Of a stretch of DNA of 64,000 bases, positions 31,724 to 41,592 are shown piece by piece (position 1 is the first letter of the stretch; the number at the start of each line of letters is the position of its first letter). A model generated the notes under the pieces. The model saw only the letters and a program-made list of their open reading frames with translations. It was not told where the DNA came from and did not search any database. Made by a program: the position numbers and the translations under genes. The stretch is from Chrysophaeum taylorii (taxonomy: Eukaryota; Sar; Pelagophyceae; Pelagomonadales; Pelagomonadaceae): the NCBI GenBank assembly GCA_029834535.1, contig JAQMWT010000139.1, positions 124,001 through 188,000 of the forward strand, read 5' to 3'.

Positions 31724-34181
31724 TTACATGAAAACGCCGTTGTCGTCGTCGTCGTCTTCGTCGAAATCGTCGAAAGCATCCTCGTCGGCGTACGCGGCTT
31801 GATTGTCAACATGGATTGATTCTCGTTCGTCGACGATGGAGTTGGCTCGACTCGAACGACCGTCGAGGACGTCGTCGAAGAGTAGCGAAGACAATCTCTC
31901 GAGCGGAGTTTCGGATTCCGGCGGTGGCGGCGGCATGATGTGGTCGTGCGAGGCGGCCGCATGCGCAATTTGGGACGCAAGTGGCGATGTCTTGCTGGTG
32001 CGACGATTCAACGTGTCGAAGACGGCGCAGAGCCAGCCGGTCTGAGCGGTTTGCTCGAGCACGGCAGAGATATAGTCGGTCGCGACCGATACCGCCCAAG
32101 ACGGACCCAGAGGCCACAAGCCTTCGTGCCATCCACAGTGGCCGCCCCTGTGGGTCCGAACGGTGATGATGCGCGCGTTTTGCACTGCCGACGCCCAGTC
32201 GTAATTGTCGTCGTGAGACACGAGGGGGTCGTCGCGCGCGTGAACGAGCAAGAGCGGGACTTTCACTTGACCGAGCTTGAGCCGCGAGGGGGTTACGTAG
32301 TGAGGGCGCGTGCGTTCGAGGAGGGACGGTGGGGCGGCGCGTCGAAGCGACGACGGCGTCAACGAGAAGTCCTCCATGCTCGGAAGCCGCTTGGCGAGCG
32401 GCGCGCGCCCGAGTGGCGCGAACGCCGGGTCCGTCTCGCCGTCGTCGTATTCGTACTCGCGCGGCGAAAGATGCGTGGCGCGCGCTAGGGAAGCGATGTG
32501 CCGGTCGTACATGATGTCGGCACCACACTTAATTTTCGTGAGCTTAGCAGCGCGCTGGATGCGCTCGCTCGTCGGAATCGACGGATCGTGCGCGTGGTGG
32601 CGCCGAACGCATCGCCGAATGCCTCGCTCGAAAACGCGTCGGTACGTGCGATTTTTCGTATGCTTCACAAACTCGTATGCGCGCAAAAAGTCCATGCAGC
32701 CAGCCTATAGAAAAAAAAAAAATGTTGGTACAAAGTAAGTGGGCGCGGTTTTCAAAAAATACAAAACACGCACAATCGAGACTGCGGCAACTATGGGGCT
32801 CGAGTCGCCGGCGGCGGCGAGGTACTGAACGAGGACGTAGGCCGAGGCCGAGTGCACGACGGCGAACAACGGCGCGAGCCTATAAGAGGGCTATTCGCTC
32901 ACAAGAGCCGAAGCGCGACTCACTCACGGGTACGTCTCACTCACACGACGCACGGCGGCGTCCATGTCGCGCCATTCGTTCCAATCCAAGCGCCAATACG
33001 TGAGCACGACCCTGCGAATAACGGGAGTGATGACCTTCCGCGCGACGAACGTACGGCCGCCATCCTCGCGCGCGGCACGCAAGCGCCATGTGTTTCCTGA
33101 TACACGTCGGCGCTCAGCGATTCTATAATGAACGAACGCGCGGGCATTATTTTTTTTTACATGTAGTGGTCGTTCCTCGTGCCGCCGATGCCGTACATGA
33201 GGAGCACGATAGGCGCCAACGACGCTGTCTCGGGGGGTGCCTCAAAAATCCGTCCGCCATGCCGCTCGTCATCCACGATCGTGAGGCCATCGCCATACGG
33301 CTCGAACCTGATGATCGCAACGAGTCGGCGGACGGCGTCGAGAACGTCGAGCGAGCGAGCGAGCGTACTCACTCGTCTCTAGGGGCGACGATCCAGTCGA
33401 GGTGAATCTCTCCGCCGTCGAACGTCGGGACGGCCTCTCGGCGCCATTGCACCGGGCGAAGCACGAGAAAGGCCAAATCAGCCAGGACGTGGGCAATGAC
33501 CTGCGGGCGAGTTACTCGTCAACCGGGGCCAAAGCCCTACCGTTTGCGCGTGCCGCGACGTCAGCCAAAACACGGGCCGGAACTCGTCTGTTGCGATATT
33601 GACGACGTTAGATGGATTCTCACGTTTGGCGAAGCCCGCTTTCTCGACGATAGCGACGTTCCAGAAGGTCCGCCGACACGACACGACCGGTCGCTCGCAG
33701 CAAGCGCGGCGCCAGTGCCTGAAAAAAAACGACTACCCTCGTTCGCGCCCTCTCGAACCAACGCACATGAACCACAGCAAACCGCCCAAGGTGATCCAAC
33801 TCGAACGGCGCTTGATGACGTGTCGCGCCCACTGGCGACGCAAGCCAAGCCAGAGAATTTGACCTTTTGGAAGTACCAGCACGATCCACTTGGCAACCCG
33901 TCGACGAAGCGCGACGATGAGTATGAAGCACACCAAGGCCGCAACGTCCGAGCGTCTCGCACCGCGAATCGAGTATATCAGCGATCGGAGGATGTCGACG
34001 TAGGCGATGTGATGCCTGCGCACTTCTTCTTGCGGACGACGGAGCGCGCGACGACGCACCTGCCGACCACGACACCGGGCCGCCGCCATCGCTGCCAGAC
34101 CCACAGGCTCACTGCCGGAAGCACCAACAGCAGCGCGACCGACCCCATTGACAGCATCGTCACCGGGTATTCTGTGACCAT
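31724..34181 (-). CDS. ABHD1/3-type alpha/beta hydrolase, multi-span N-terminus
   Basis: Eight exons on the minus strand: 34181-34060, 34015-33767, 33718-33541, 33500-33373, 33307-33161, 33122-32928, 32879-32774 and 32704-31724. Introns are 38-69 nt; all phases agree and give 701 aa. Family landmarks in order are FRPVFWLTSRHAQTV, RREAVPTFDGGEIHLDW, PIVLLMYGIGGTRNDHY (oxyanion loop), YPLAPLFAVVHSASA with the likely nucleophile Ser350, VPLLLVHARDDPLV with the Asp (533 or 534), and THRGGHCGW with His564. The usual GxSxGG elbow is altered to VHSASA. Residues 1-125 hold about three hydrophobic spans, more than the single anchor of animal ABHD1/3. The C-terminus ends in an Asp-rich tract. Probable membrane-bound lipid esterase or phospholipase; the reaction is inferred. 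The region of exons 5-6 is the least certain. Confidence 0.8.
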
Positions 34182-34260
34182 GGCACCAGACGATGATTTA
34201 CATCACATGTTTCGACGAGAAGACGTGACTCATAGGTGAGGTCACCACTTCCCCCCGAAT

Positions 34261-34318
34261 CAAATTAAATCAAATCAAATTAAATTAAATTAAATGAAAT
34301 GAAATTAAATGAAATGAA
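34261..34318. repeat. AAATT/AAATC/AAATG pentanucleotide tract
   Basis: About eleven imperfect 5-bp units (AAATT, AAATC, AAATG) just upstream of the ABHD-type gene start, in the region where its promoter would lie. Confidence 0.8.
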
Positions 34319-34539
34319 GTGAAGGGGCTCTCCCCGACAAGCAGTCCAGTCCGTCCGTTTTAGTAAAGCGCTCGCTACAAATACATACTGAAAACGTATG
34401 TAAGACCAACCCTTTTTTGAACTCTACCTGTCCCCCGCGACCCAACAATCCCCCAACCCTACCCACCCCACTTATTAATTACACTTATTACTAGTGTAAT
34501 ATTACTCAGTGCATTTTCTGGGGACCAAACGAGAATTCC

Positions 34540-35160
34540 TTGTGCTGACCGTTGGAGTTGAAAGGCACGGAGCGCATTGGACGCGGCGCCAAGTCGCAGA
34601 ACCTCACCAAGAGCGTTCCCAAGATCTCGTTGGCGTACAAACTAAGCGTCCGCAAGCGTGCCGTGAAGATGAAGGCGTGGTCTCGCGGTCATTAGTCAGG
34701 GGACGCCGTGAACGCCAGACGTCAAGCTTATCCGAAATTGAACCCGAAGAAAATGGTCAAGAGCCTCTCCGAGGCGACTGTGGAGGCCGCCGCGAACGTG
34801 GAGACTGGCCCAACCTAGAGATCGGCGCACTTTTCCCGGTTGGCAACCCCTGGCACCCTACGGGCAACCCGTGCCGGGCTCTACGCGTTCGCTCTCCGCG
34901 AGGGCACCAACTACGCCGAGGCGAACAATATCGTCATCGAAAGCCTCATTGTGTCCAACGGTGCCGGCACCACTTATGGCGGCATCCACAAACTCGAAGA
35001 ACAGCGACCACGCGAGGGAGGCCGGGCTCGAGAGCAATTTCGCTCGCGATGATCGAGACCGCGCACCGAGTTTGTGGGACTTCTTCCATGGCGAGCAAGG
35101 CTACGAACTCGTCGACCTCGTCCAGGACAAGCCGGATGTCATCATCGCGCGCGACGTGAA
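34540..35160 (+). pseudogene. Decayed coding sequence, family unknown
   Basis: Protein-like text appears in alternating frames: GTERIGRGAKSQNLTKSVPK and SLAYKLSVRKRAVKMKAWSR in one, then LYAFALREGTNYAEANNIVI and AGTTYGGIHKLE, then SNFARDDRDRAPSLWDFFHG and ELVDLVQDKPDVIIARDV in another. In-frame stops (for example near 34690 and 34816) and frame changes separate them. Either several unrecognised introns are present or, more likely, this is a broken gene. I do not recognise the family. Confidence 0.35.
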
Positions 35161-35765
35161 TGCGTCCTCAGACCAGGAACATCGAGCACGTCCGCGACAT
35201 CGAGCGTCTCGTTTTTTCTCGGGCCCGTCTCTCGGTCCGTCTTCGGGCGAGTCTCCTATGCCACCACCCGAAGCTCGTCGCTCCCGGACCTGATGTCGAT
35301 TGAGCCCACGGCCGCCAACGCCGCTCCAGACACCGCTCTCGTCGTCGCCTCCGCTCTCGGTCCCGCCGCCGCCGGGCGCGCGGTCGCCTTCGCGAAGGTA
35401 CCCGCGGCCGCGAAAGGCATCTCCGAGTCCGACGAGACAATCCGTTCGAATCCATGAATTCTCTTGTTCGTGGCGATCTTTAACTTGGAACTGTCAGCGG
35501 AGCGGCACGACCCCCAGTCTACGCCGGCCTCTGCGAAGAAGACAATCCCCGTCATAACCGCACCTCTGCAACCCCATCGCACGAAACGCCAGCCAACAAA
35601 CCCTTCGCAGCGCGACGACTGTGAATCCGACTCCGGTCGCACTCCGCGTTGCTGTCGCAGGGGCGTATCAAATCAGGTCATCAAAGGGCGCTGTCAAAAA
35701 ACAACTCGGATTCAAGGCTCGGCCTCCGGCCTCGGGTGTCCTCCCGCGTGCCATACGTTTCGTGG

Positions 35766-35809
35766 AAACAAACAAACAAACAAACAAACAAACAAACAAA
35801 CAAACAAAC
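35766..35809. repeat. (CAAA)n microsatellite
   Basis: Eleven AAAC units in a row. A similar CAAA/CAGA repeat ends each unit of the 41.6-46.6 kb array and the 12.6-13.9 kb element. Confidence 0.9.
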
Positions 35810-36180
35810 TGTGAAAGAAAGAAGTATCAGAAGAGAGCTCGAGACATCTGCCACCAGACACCCGGGATGTGCGATCAAGTTCGCCATCGAAGCAATCCGC
35901 CGCGATTCGGCGTCCGATGTTGCCGATACCTTCAACTACGCCACCGGTAGCATGCATCTCGAATTAACCTCTGATTCGTAGCAAACCGCCTGCTATCGTC
36001 GGCACCGCCCTCGCAGACTCTCTCCTCACCCTGCTACTAGTCCTTCACCTCGGTCCGCGAGCAGGGTGGGGTGGCTGCGTGGCTTCGCCACCCCCGCCTG
36101 CGGCGGCGGCCTCAGCACTTACACCCGCCGTCGCACCATTCCTCCGAGCCAGGCCAGGTATTATATAGCGCCATCGCAGA

Positions 36181-38329
36181 CTAATAACTCTCAGGCAGAT
36201 CGTAGGTGATCCTGGCTAGGATGGAGCCCGCGGGATTGCAGCCGTCTCGGAGCATGCTGTCGATGACGTCCTGGACGTTGCGGCTCACCATGATGGACGG
36301 GAGGGGGATCGTGAGAGAAGGATCCGCCATCATGACTTCCGCCGCCGGGGCGTTGTTCACGACGATTAGCACTGCTGCGCCGAGCTTGTGCGCGACGAGG
36401 GCCTTATCGGCGAAGTTGCAGCCGCCACCTCGGAGGACGAGGGCGGCCATACCGACCTGCGGCGAGGCCAAGGTGAGTTTTGATTCCTCTCAGGAGGCAA
36501 CGAACGAATGAACGAAGATAACTTACGAGTCTTCGTTCGACACCTTTTAAGCTACAAAGCTCGGGAGGCGACGCGACGGCGAGCACGAGCGGAACGTCGG
36601 GAGCCAAGGACCCAAAGGTGGCGGCGACGTGGGCGAATTCGGCGCGGCGAGACCTGCACTGGAGGTGCAGCTGGCCTCCGATTGGGTCGGCGACAACATC
36701 GGCCGCCTGTGGTCTGATGGGTGGTGGTGCGCTGGGAGCGAGGTGCGCGCAGCGGCTTTTCGGTCCAAGCCAGGCGATCACGGCCGCGTCGTCCCACTTG
36801 AGCACTCGCGAGAGAAGCGTACCGGCCGCGTTGTCGATCATCACAACCGGGCCTCGGATGTCGTCGGTACGCACGCCACCGTTCGGCATGTCGGCAAGTC
36901 CGGAGGCGTCGGTGTTGTATACGATCAACGCGTCGGCCCCGCGGTGCTGGAGCGCGCGCGCTTTGTCGACGAAGGTGCACTTGCCGCGCGAGGCGAGCGC
37001 GTAGCGCCGTCCGGGAGTTCCTGAACGGTCGACGAGCTGGGCCGCGCAACCATCCGCGGGATCGGCAAGGACAACGACGCCGCGGTCGTCGCACGACGCC
37101 GTGGCGTTCGTAGGAGCCCAGCTCGCGGCCGCGGCGACGACGTTGCCCCGAATAATGTCGGGCGACAACACGCGAAAGACAAAGGCGTCGTCGTCGTCGT
37201 CGTCGTCGCGTTCCACGACATTTTGCTTTTGCGCTGGTTGCTTAGGGACCGCGTCTGTGCGCTCGCGGCGGTAGAACGTAAAGGTCCGAGGGTAACCCGC
37301 CACCTGGAGCTCGACGCGCACTTGGCTCGGCTTGAGAGTCGACGCGTTGATGACGCGCTCGGACCGCGCGCCGTCGTCGTCGCGCGCGGCCCAACGTAGC
37401 TCGATCAGCTCGTCTCCGACGCGGATCCCAGACTTTGCCGCGATCTTGTTAGGTGCGATGAAGCTCACGACGGTCGTAGCTGCCCGGGGACTCGCGTCAA
37501 AGCTCAGTCCGAGGGGGCCTTTGTCCTCCTCAAAGACTGCGCGTACGAGGCTGTAGCGTTCGGACCGGCTCGAGGCGCGATGTCGCGCCCACGTGTTTAG
37601 AGCGTCCTCCTCGGCCTGGCGCATCTCTGCCGCGCGATCGGCTCGCGTCGCCCGCTCGCGTTCGACGACGCTCGGATCGCCCCCTTCTACCTTCGGCGAC
37701 TTTCGTCGCGCCGTCGTTTCGCGCTTCTGGGCTTCCAACCGCCGTGCCTCTGCCTCGCGAGCTTCTAGCTCCTGTGCAGCTTCTTCGCGTAGTTTCTGCG
37801 CCTCGTGCCTGCGTCGCGTATCGTCGCCAGTCGCGTCGTCCAGACGACGCTCGCGCCTCGCCGCGATCTCGGCCGCTACGTCGAGGTTCGCCGTGCGACC
37901 GCCCTTGCCGATGGCAAACGTCAGAGGTACGTCGGCCGTCTCAAATTTGACGATCATGAAGCCACTCACGCTGTGGACCTCGTCGTCGCTCCCCGCCTCG
38001 ACCAGCGGAAACGCGTACGACCTCGCGCTCGAGAACGAGTCCGCCGCGTTTTGCCACGAGCCGATCGCCTCGTGCAAAGACCCGTTAAACACTGGCACCC
38101 CCCCCGCTGCGATCAGCACGTCGCCAGGCCGCGGTCGCTCGCACGGCCGCCGCAGCTGTGCCTTGGGCGACAACGACGCCAACTCGTACGGGGCCAACGC
38201 GTGCGCCGACGTCGTCACGCGCAGCTCCAAACCCTCATCGCCTTCCAAAGGAACGATCACGTCGCCGCGGAGGCCGATGCACGAAGGATGGGCACCCGCG
38301 AGACCAGCCCACAACCAACAGCGCCTCAT
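36181..38329 (-). CDS. Secreted/luminal PDZ and protease-associated (PA) domain protein
   Basis: Two exons, 38329-36527 and 36456-36181, with a 70-nt intron (GTAAGT...GCCGCAG); 692 aa. A short signal-like start (MRRCWLWAGLAGAHPSC) leads into a PDZ-like segment (PRPGDVLIAAGGVPVFNGSL), a charged coiled coil (about residues 160-255, Arg/Glu/Ala-rich), a second PDZ-like segment (GPLGLSFDASPRAATT ... SGIRVGDELIELRW) and an Asp run. Two PA-like domains follow (YALASRGKCTFVDKARALQH ... ADALIVYN, and GMAALVLRGGGCNFADKALV ... AAVLIVVNN); the second spans the intron. PA domains usually sit in secretory-route proteases and receptors, but no protease domain is present. It starts 27 bp after the stop of the beta-helix gene on the same strand, so the two may be one gene. 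Confidence 0.8.
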
Positions 38330-38356
38330 AACGCCCTTCGAAGAAGAATTTCCGGT

Positions 38357-39367
38357 TCAATACGTTCCGGTACTTATGACGACGGTTCGTCGTCCGGAGG
38401 CCTCCGCGCGAACTTCAACTTGGCGGCCGAAGACCACCACGTCCTCCCCCTCCTCCTCCTCCTTCTCCTCAGGATGTTCGCATGCCGCGGCACCTCCCGT
38501 GACGTTGCTGCTGCATACGCGGGTGTTCGCTCCGGCGGCGTAGGCGGCGACGCCTGTGCAGTTCGTGGCGGTCGCAGAGCTGTGATCGAGAACGTAAATC
38601 GCGCGCCCTTGCCAGGCGGCGTTGTCAACAAATTCCGAATCGGTCACATTAGCCGTACTGTAATGATCTACCAGGAGTGCCCCGCCGCTGCCGCGCGCCT
38701 TATTCCAAACGAAGTTCGCGCTGATGCATTCGAAGACGCTCGAGTGCGCGCAAACGGCTCCACCGCGCATCGCGACGTTACCGCTCAAGGAGCCACCACG
38801 AATGATCGCGGTGCTGGCCGCCTGGACGTGAATCGCGCCTCCTCGACTCGCCGTGTTGTCGGCAAAGTAGCAATCTGTCGCCCTGAGCGTGCTCCCGCGG
38901 CTCAAGTAGACGGCACCCCCACGCACGGCTCGATTCAGTGTCGCGGAGCACCGAACCATCTCCACCGCGCCGCCGTTTACGCTGACCGCCGCGCCGTTCC
39001 CGCGCGCGTACCCTCGCGTGAGAACTATGTTTTGGAACGAAGCGACACCACCCGCGATTGCGACAAGCTGGACGGCGTTGTTGCCGTCCAAGGCGTGCGC
39101 GTCGTTGCTCGAAATGCTGAGCTTGCCCGTAGAAAGAAACAGCGTCTCTCTCATCTCGACATCTTCTGTCAGCACGACGTGACCACCACGTCTCATGCCA
39201 GTCACGACTTCATCGTGCGTGCTCGCCTTGGTGGTCTCTTGGGCGTCCCGTGGAGGACCAGCCGGCCGTACCGAGGAGAAGCCGCGTTGCGCGCCGCAAC
39301 AGCGGATCGTCGCAGTCCAGAACAATAGTGCCGATATCCTCCTTTTCATCATCATCATCATCATCAT
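38357..39367 (-). CDS. Secreted right-handed beta-helix protein with GGAI/V repeats
   Basis: The start is taken at the first of seven consecutive ATG codons (39367); 336 aa, single exon. After MKRRISALLFWTATIRCCG (signal peptide) comes a parallel beta-helix of the Pmp/pectin-lyase-like type with repeating GGAV/GGAI turns: VSVNGGAVEMVRC, RAVRGGAVYLSRG, ASRGGAIHVQAAS, AMRGGAVCAHSS, GSGGALLVDH. Asn-rich NXS/T sites fit an extracellular location. It ends in a Glu-rich segment. No catalytic residues of pectate lyases are evident, so an adhesive or structural role is more likely. The (ATG)7 start is slippage-prone. The stop is only 27 bp from the next gene's ATG; a 45-nt intron (GTCATA...TCGAAG) would fuse the two in frame. 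Confidence 0.75.
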   Translation of the reverse strand: MMMMMMMKRRISALLFWTATIRCCGAQRGFSSVRPAGPPRDAQETTKASTHDEVVTGMRRGGHVVLTEDVEMRETLFLSTGKLSISSNDAHALDGNNAVQLVAIAGGVASFQNIVLTRGYARGNGAAVSVNGGAVEMVRCSATLNRAVRGGAVYLSRGSTLRATDCYFADNTASRGGAIHVQAASTAIIRGGSLSGNVAMRGGAVCAHSSVFECISANFVWNKARGSGGALLVDHYSTANVTDSEFVDNAAWQGRAIYVLDHSSATATNCTGVAAYAAGANTRVCSSNVTGGAAACEHPEEKEEEEGEDVVVFGRQVEVRAEASGRRTVVISTGTY

Positions 39368-39456
39368 CGGCGTTATTACCACGTCCAACCCATACCTACA
39401 CTAGACCTAGGTCTAAAATCAATATATAACTAACCCCTGTCGTCGTTTGAAGTTAG

Positions 39457-41463
39457 TTAGCAGGGGGTAGGCGGCGAGATGGGCGGCGCCTGGCGGGACC
39501 GAGTGGCGGGCGCGGGGCGGTGGCGCCCCGACGCGGCGGAGACGCGAGATGATCGCTGCTGACGCGGCGAGGGAGTCGGTGCGGCGAGACGCTCCGCAGA
39601 AGAGGCGCGGTGCGTAGTTCGACCGGGAGGATCAATCGAGGCGGCGTGTGGCTGCTTCGAGGTTTGTACTACGTGGGTCGTCGTACTGCGCGGTCGATCG
39701 CGAGAGTTCACCGCCGCCGCCGCCGCCGCCGAGGTGGAAGAACGCGACGAGCGTCGGCGGGGCGGGTTCACGACATCATAATTATGGTCCAGGGATGATG
39801 CCTCGCGCGCGGCCCGGGCGCCGGTGTACGCGCGAAGAAGCTTGGCGAGGTGGTCGCGCCTGATGTTGTCGGCGTCGAGGGTGTCTGCGATGTGCGAGAG
39901 TTCGGCGTCGAGGGCGCCCAGGTCGGCCTTGACCTGGGCGTCGCGGGCTCGAAGGCCGGCGCGATGGGTCTCGTCGACGTCGTCGAGGGCTCGGCGTCTC
40001 GCGCGAGCGTCGGCATCGTTGGCGGCTTTGAGCGCGTCGGTGGCGGCGCGCGCGGCTTGGCGCGCGAGGTCGAGGTTTGCGAGGCGCTCGAGGTGCGCGC
40101 GCTTGTCGGCCTCGAGAGTCTCGTCGAGCCGAGCGCGATGGTCGAGGGCGGTCGCCCGCACGGGACCAACAGCAGCCTCGAGTTTGCGCATCGTTCGTTC
40201 GTTTTCGGCGAGGCGCGACCGGAGCGCGTCGAGGCGCTCCTTGAGCTGCTGGATGTCCGCAAGGGCTTCGACGCGTTGGTCGACCCAGCGCGCGCGCCGG
40301 TCGCGCGACGCCGCGACCTCGTCGACGTGCGCGGCGCGCAGGTCGGCGAGGGCGAGCGCGGCGGCGTCCTTGGCCTCGGTCTCCGTCTCGAGGTCTCGGG
40401 CTTGAATCGCGCGGATGCGGTCGTCGATGGCCGCGTCGCGCGCCGCCGCGAGGTCCGCCTTGCGGAGATCGGCCTCGGCGGCGACGGCCGCCGCGCGGCG
40501 GGCCTCGACGGCCGCGCGCTGGGCCTCGAGGTCGGCGCGGCGCGCGTCGGCGACGATTTCGCGCGCGCGCGCGAGGTCGGCGGTCGCGGCCTCGCGGTCG
40601 CGGGCGAGCCTAACCTCCGCGTCGCGGAGGCGGCTCTCGGCGCGCGCGCGCGCCTCGTCGATCTCGCGACGGCGGCGCGCGCGCTCCTCGAGGGTTTCGG
40701 CCTCGAGATCGGCCCGCAGCCTCGCGACGGCCTCGGCGCGGCGGCGCACGGCGTCTGCGTAGCGCTCGCGGCGCTCGGCGCGCGCGGCCGCGAGGCGCTC
40801 GCCGAGCGAGGTTCGCTCCTCGAGCGCGGCTTCCTCGCGGCGCTGCCGGCGCGCCTCGCGCGCCGCCTCGACCCGCGCCTCGAGGGCCCGCGCGGCCTCG
40901 GCTCGCGCGAGGCGCGCGCGGCCTTCCGACTCTTCGCCGATTGCGGCGACCTCCGCGCGGTGTCGCGCGACGAGCCGCTGGACTTCTGGCTCGAGACCCT
41001 TTACCGTGAGCGCGCGGATCGCCTCCGTCTGCGCGTCGAGGGACGCCTTGCGACGCGCCGGCGCCCCCCTGTCCCACTCAGCCTTGGCCGCGGCAGCAGC
41101 GACGCGCGCCTCGCGACTCGCTTCGTCGAGCGCTCGCCGACTCTCGTCTTCGCGACCTCGGGCGCGCGCCACGCGAGCCTTGCACTCCGCCGAGGCGCTC
41201 TCCTTGGCGCGCACCAGCCCGTCGCAGCAGCTCAGCACCCGGCTCAGCTCGCCCTGCTGCGACCGCATCGCCTCCCGCAGCCGCGCCTCCATCGACACCT
41301 CGAGCTCGGCCATCTCCGCGCGATGCGCGGCGGCCTCCTTGTCGGCGGCGCTCGCGAGCAACTCGATCGCCTTCTCGGCGTCCTCGAGTTCCACGTTCAC
41401 CTGGACCACGCGGGCCTTGATGTGCGCGCCCAGGTGGTGGGGGCGGTGGTGGTCGTCGTCCAT
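39457..41463 (-). CDS. CEP131: CEP131/AZI1-like centriolar-ciliary coiled-coil protein
   Basis: The start is chosen at 41463 (MDDDHHRPHHLGAHIKARVV); the open frame runs on to an ATG at 41577, but that part is translated microsatellite. The protein is 668 aa and almost wholly Arg/Ala/Glu coiled coil. The diagnostic stretch LTVKGLEPEVQRLVARHRAE (about residues 152-171) matches the CEP131 signature in which GLEPE-Q-L-KH is followed by E-V; a preceding helix (ELEDAEKAIELLA) and a C-terminal RRDHLAKLLRAYTGARAARE also fit. The last ~90 residues are Ser/Pro/Arg-rich and disordered. CEP131 proteins act at centriolar satellites and basal bodies, so a flagellated stage is implied. The array of repeats begins just upstream. 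Confidence 0.8.
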   Translation of the reverse strand: MDDDHHRPHHLGAHIKARVVQVNVELEDAEKAIELLASAADKEAAAHRAEMAELEVSMEARLREAMRSQQGELSRVLSCCDGLVRAKESASAECKARVARARGREDESRRALDEASREARVAAAAAKAEWDRGAPARRKASLDAQTEAIRALTVKGLEPEVQRLVARHRAEVAAIGEESEGRARLARAEAARALEARVEAAREARRQRREEAALEERTSLGERLAAARAERRERYADAVRRRAEAVARLRADLEAETLEERARRRREIDEARARAESRLRDAEVRLARDREAATADLARAREIVADARRADLEAQRAAVEARRAAAVAAEADLRKADLAAARDAAIDDRIRAIQARDLETETEAKDAAALALADLRAAHVDEVAASRDRRARWVDQRVEALADIQQLKERLDALRSRLAENERTMRKLEAAVGPVRATALDHRARLDETLEADKRAHLERLANLDLARQAARAATDALKAANDADARARRRALDDVDETHRAGLRARDAQVKADLGALDAELSHIADTLDADNIRRDHLAKLLRAYTGARAAREASSLDHNYDVVNPPRRRSSRSSTSAAAAAAVNSRDRPRSTTTHVVQTSKQPHAASIDPPGRTTHRASSAERLAAPTPSPRQQRSSRVSAASGRHRPAPATRSRQAPPISPPTPC

Positions 41464-41592
41464 AGTGCGGTGACAAACCGTCTTGGTACCGGAAACGAAA
41501 ACGACACTCCCCCCGTTATTATTATTATTATTAGGAGGGAAACCCCCCCCCGCTCGCGAAAAGTATCCCGATTTCATAATAATAATAATAAG

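Larger units (their letters stand above)
34182..36180. other. Intergenic region with gene relic and simple repeats
   Basis: Besides the decayed coding tract at 34540-35160 and two simple repeats, nothing is supported. GC-rich inverted text near 36065-36115 (GGTGGGGTGGCTGCGTGGC then CCACCCCCGCC) could fold into a hairpin. Confidence 0.45.

Noticed and set aside
33719-33766. An 18-nt intron (GTAGTCG...TTTCAG) in the ABHD-type gene
   Set aside because: An upstream GTGCGT donor gives a 48-nt intron in the same phase, in line with other introns here.
41464-41577. Earlier ATG for the CEP131-like protein
   Set aside because: The extension translates an (ATT)n tract and G/C runs at the edge of the repeat array; the start at 41463 is more credible.
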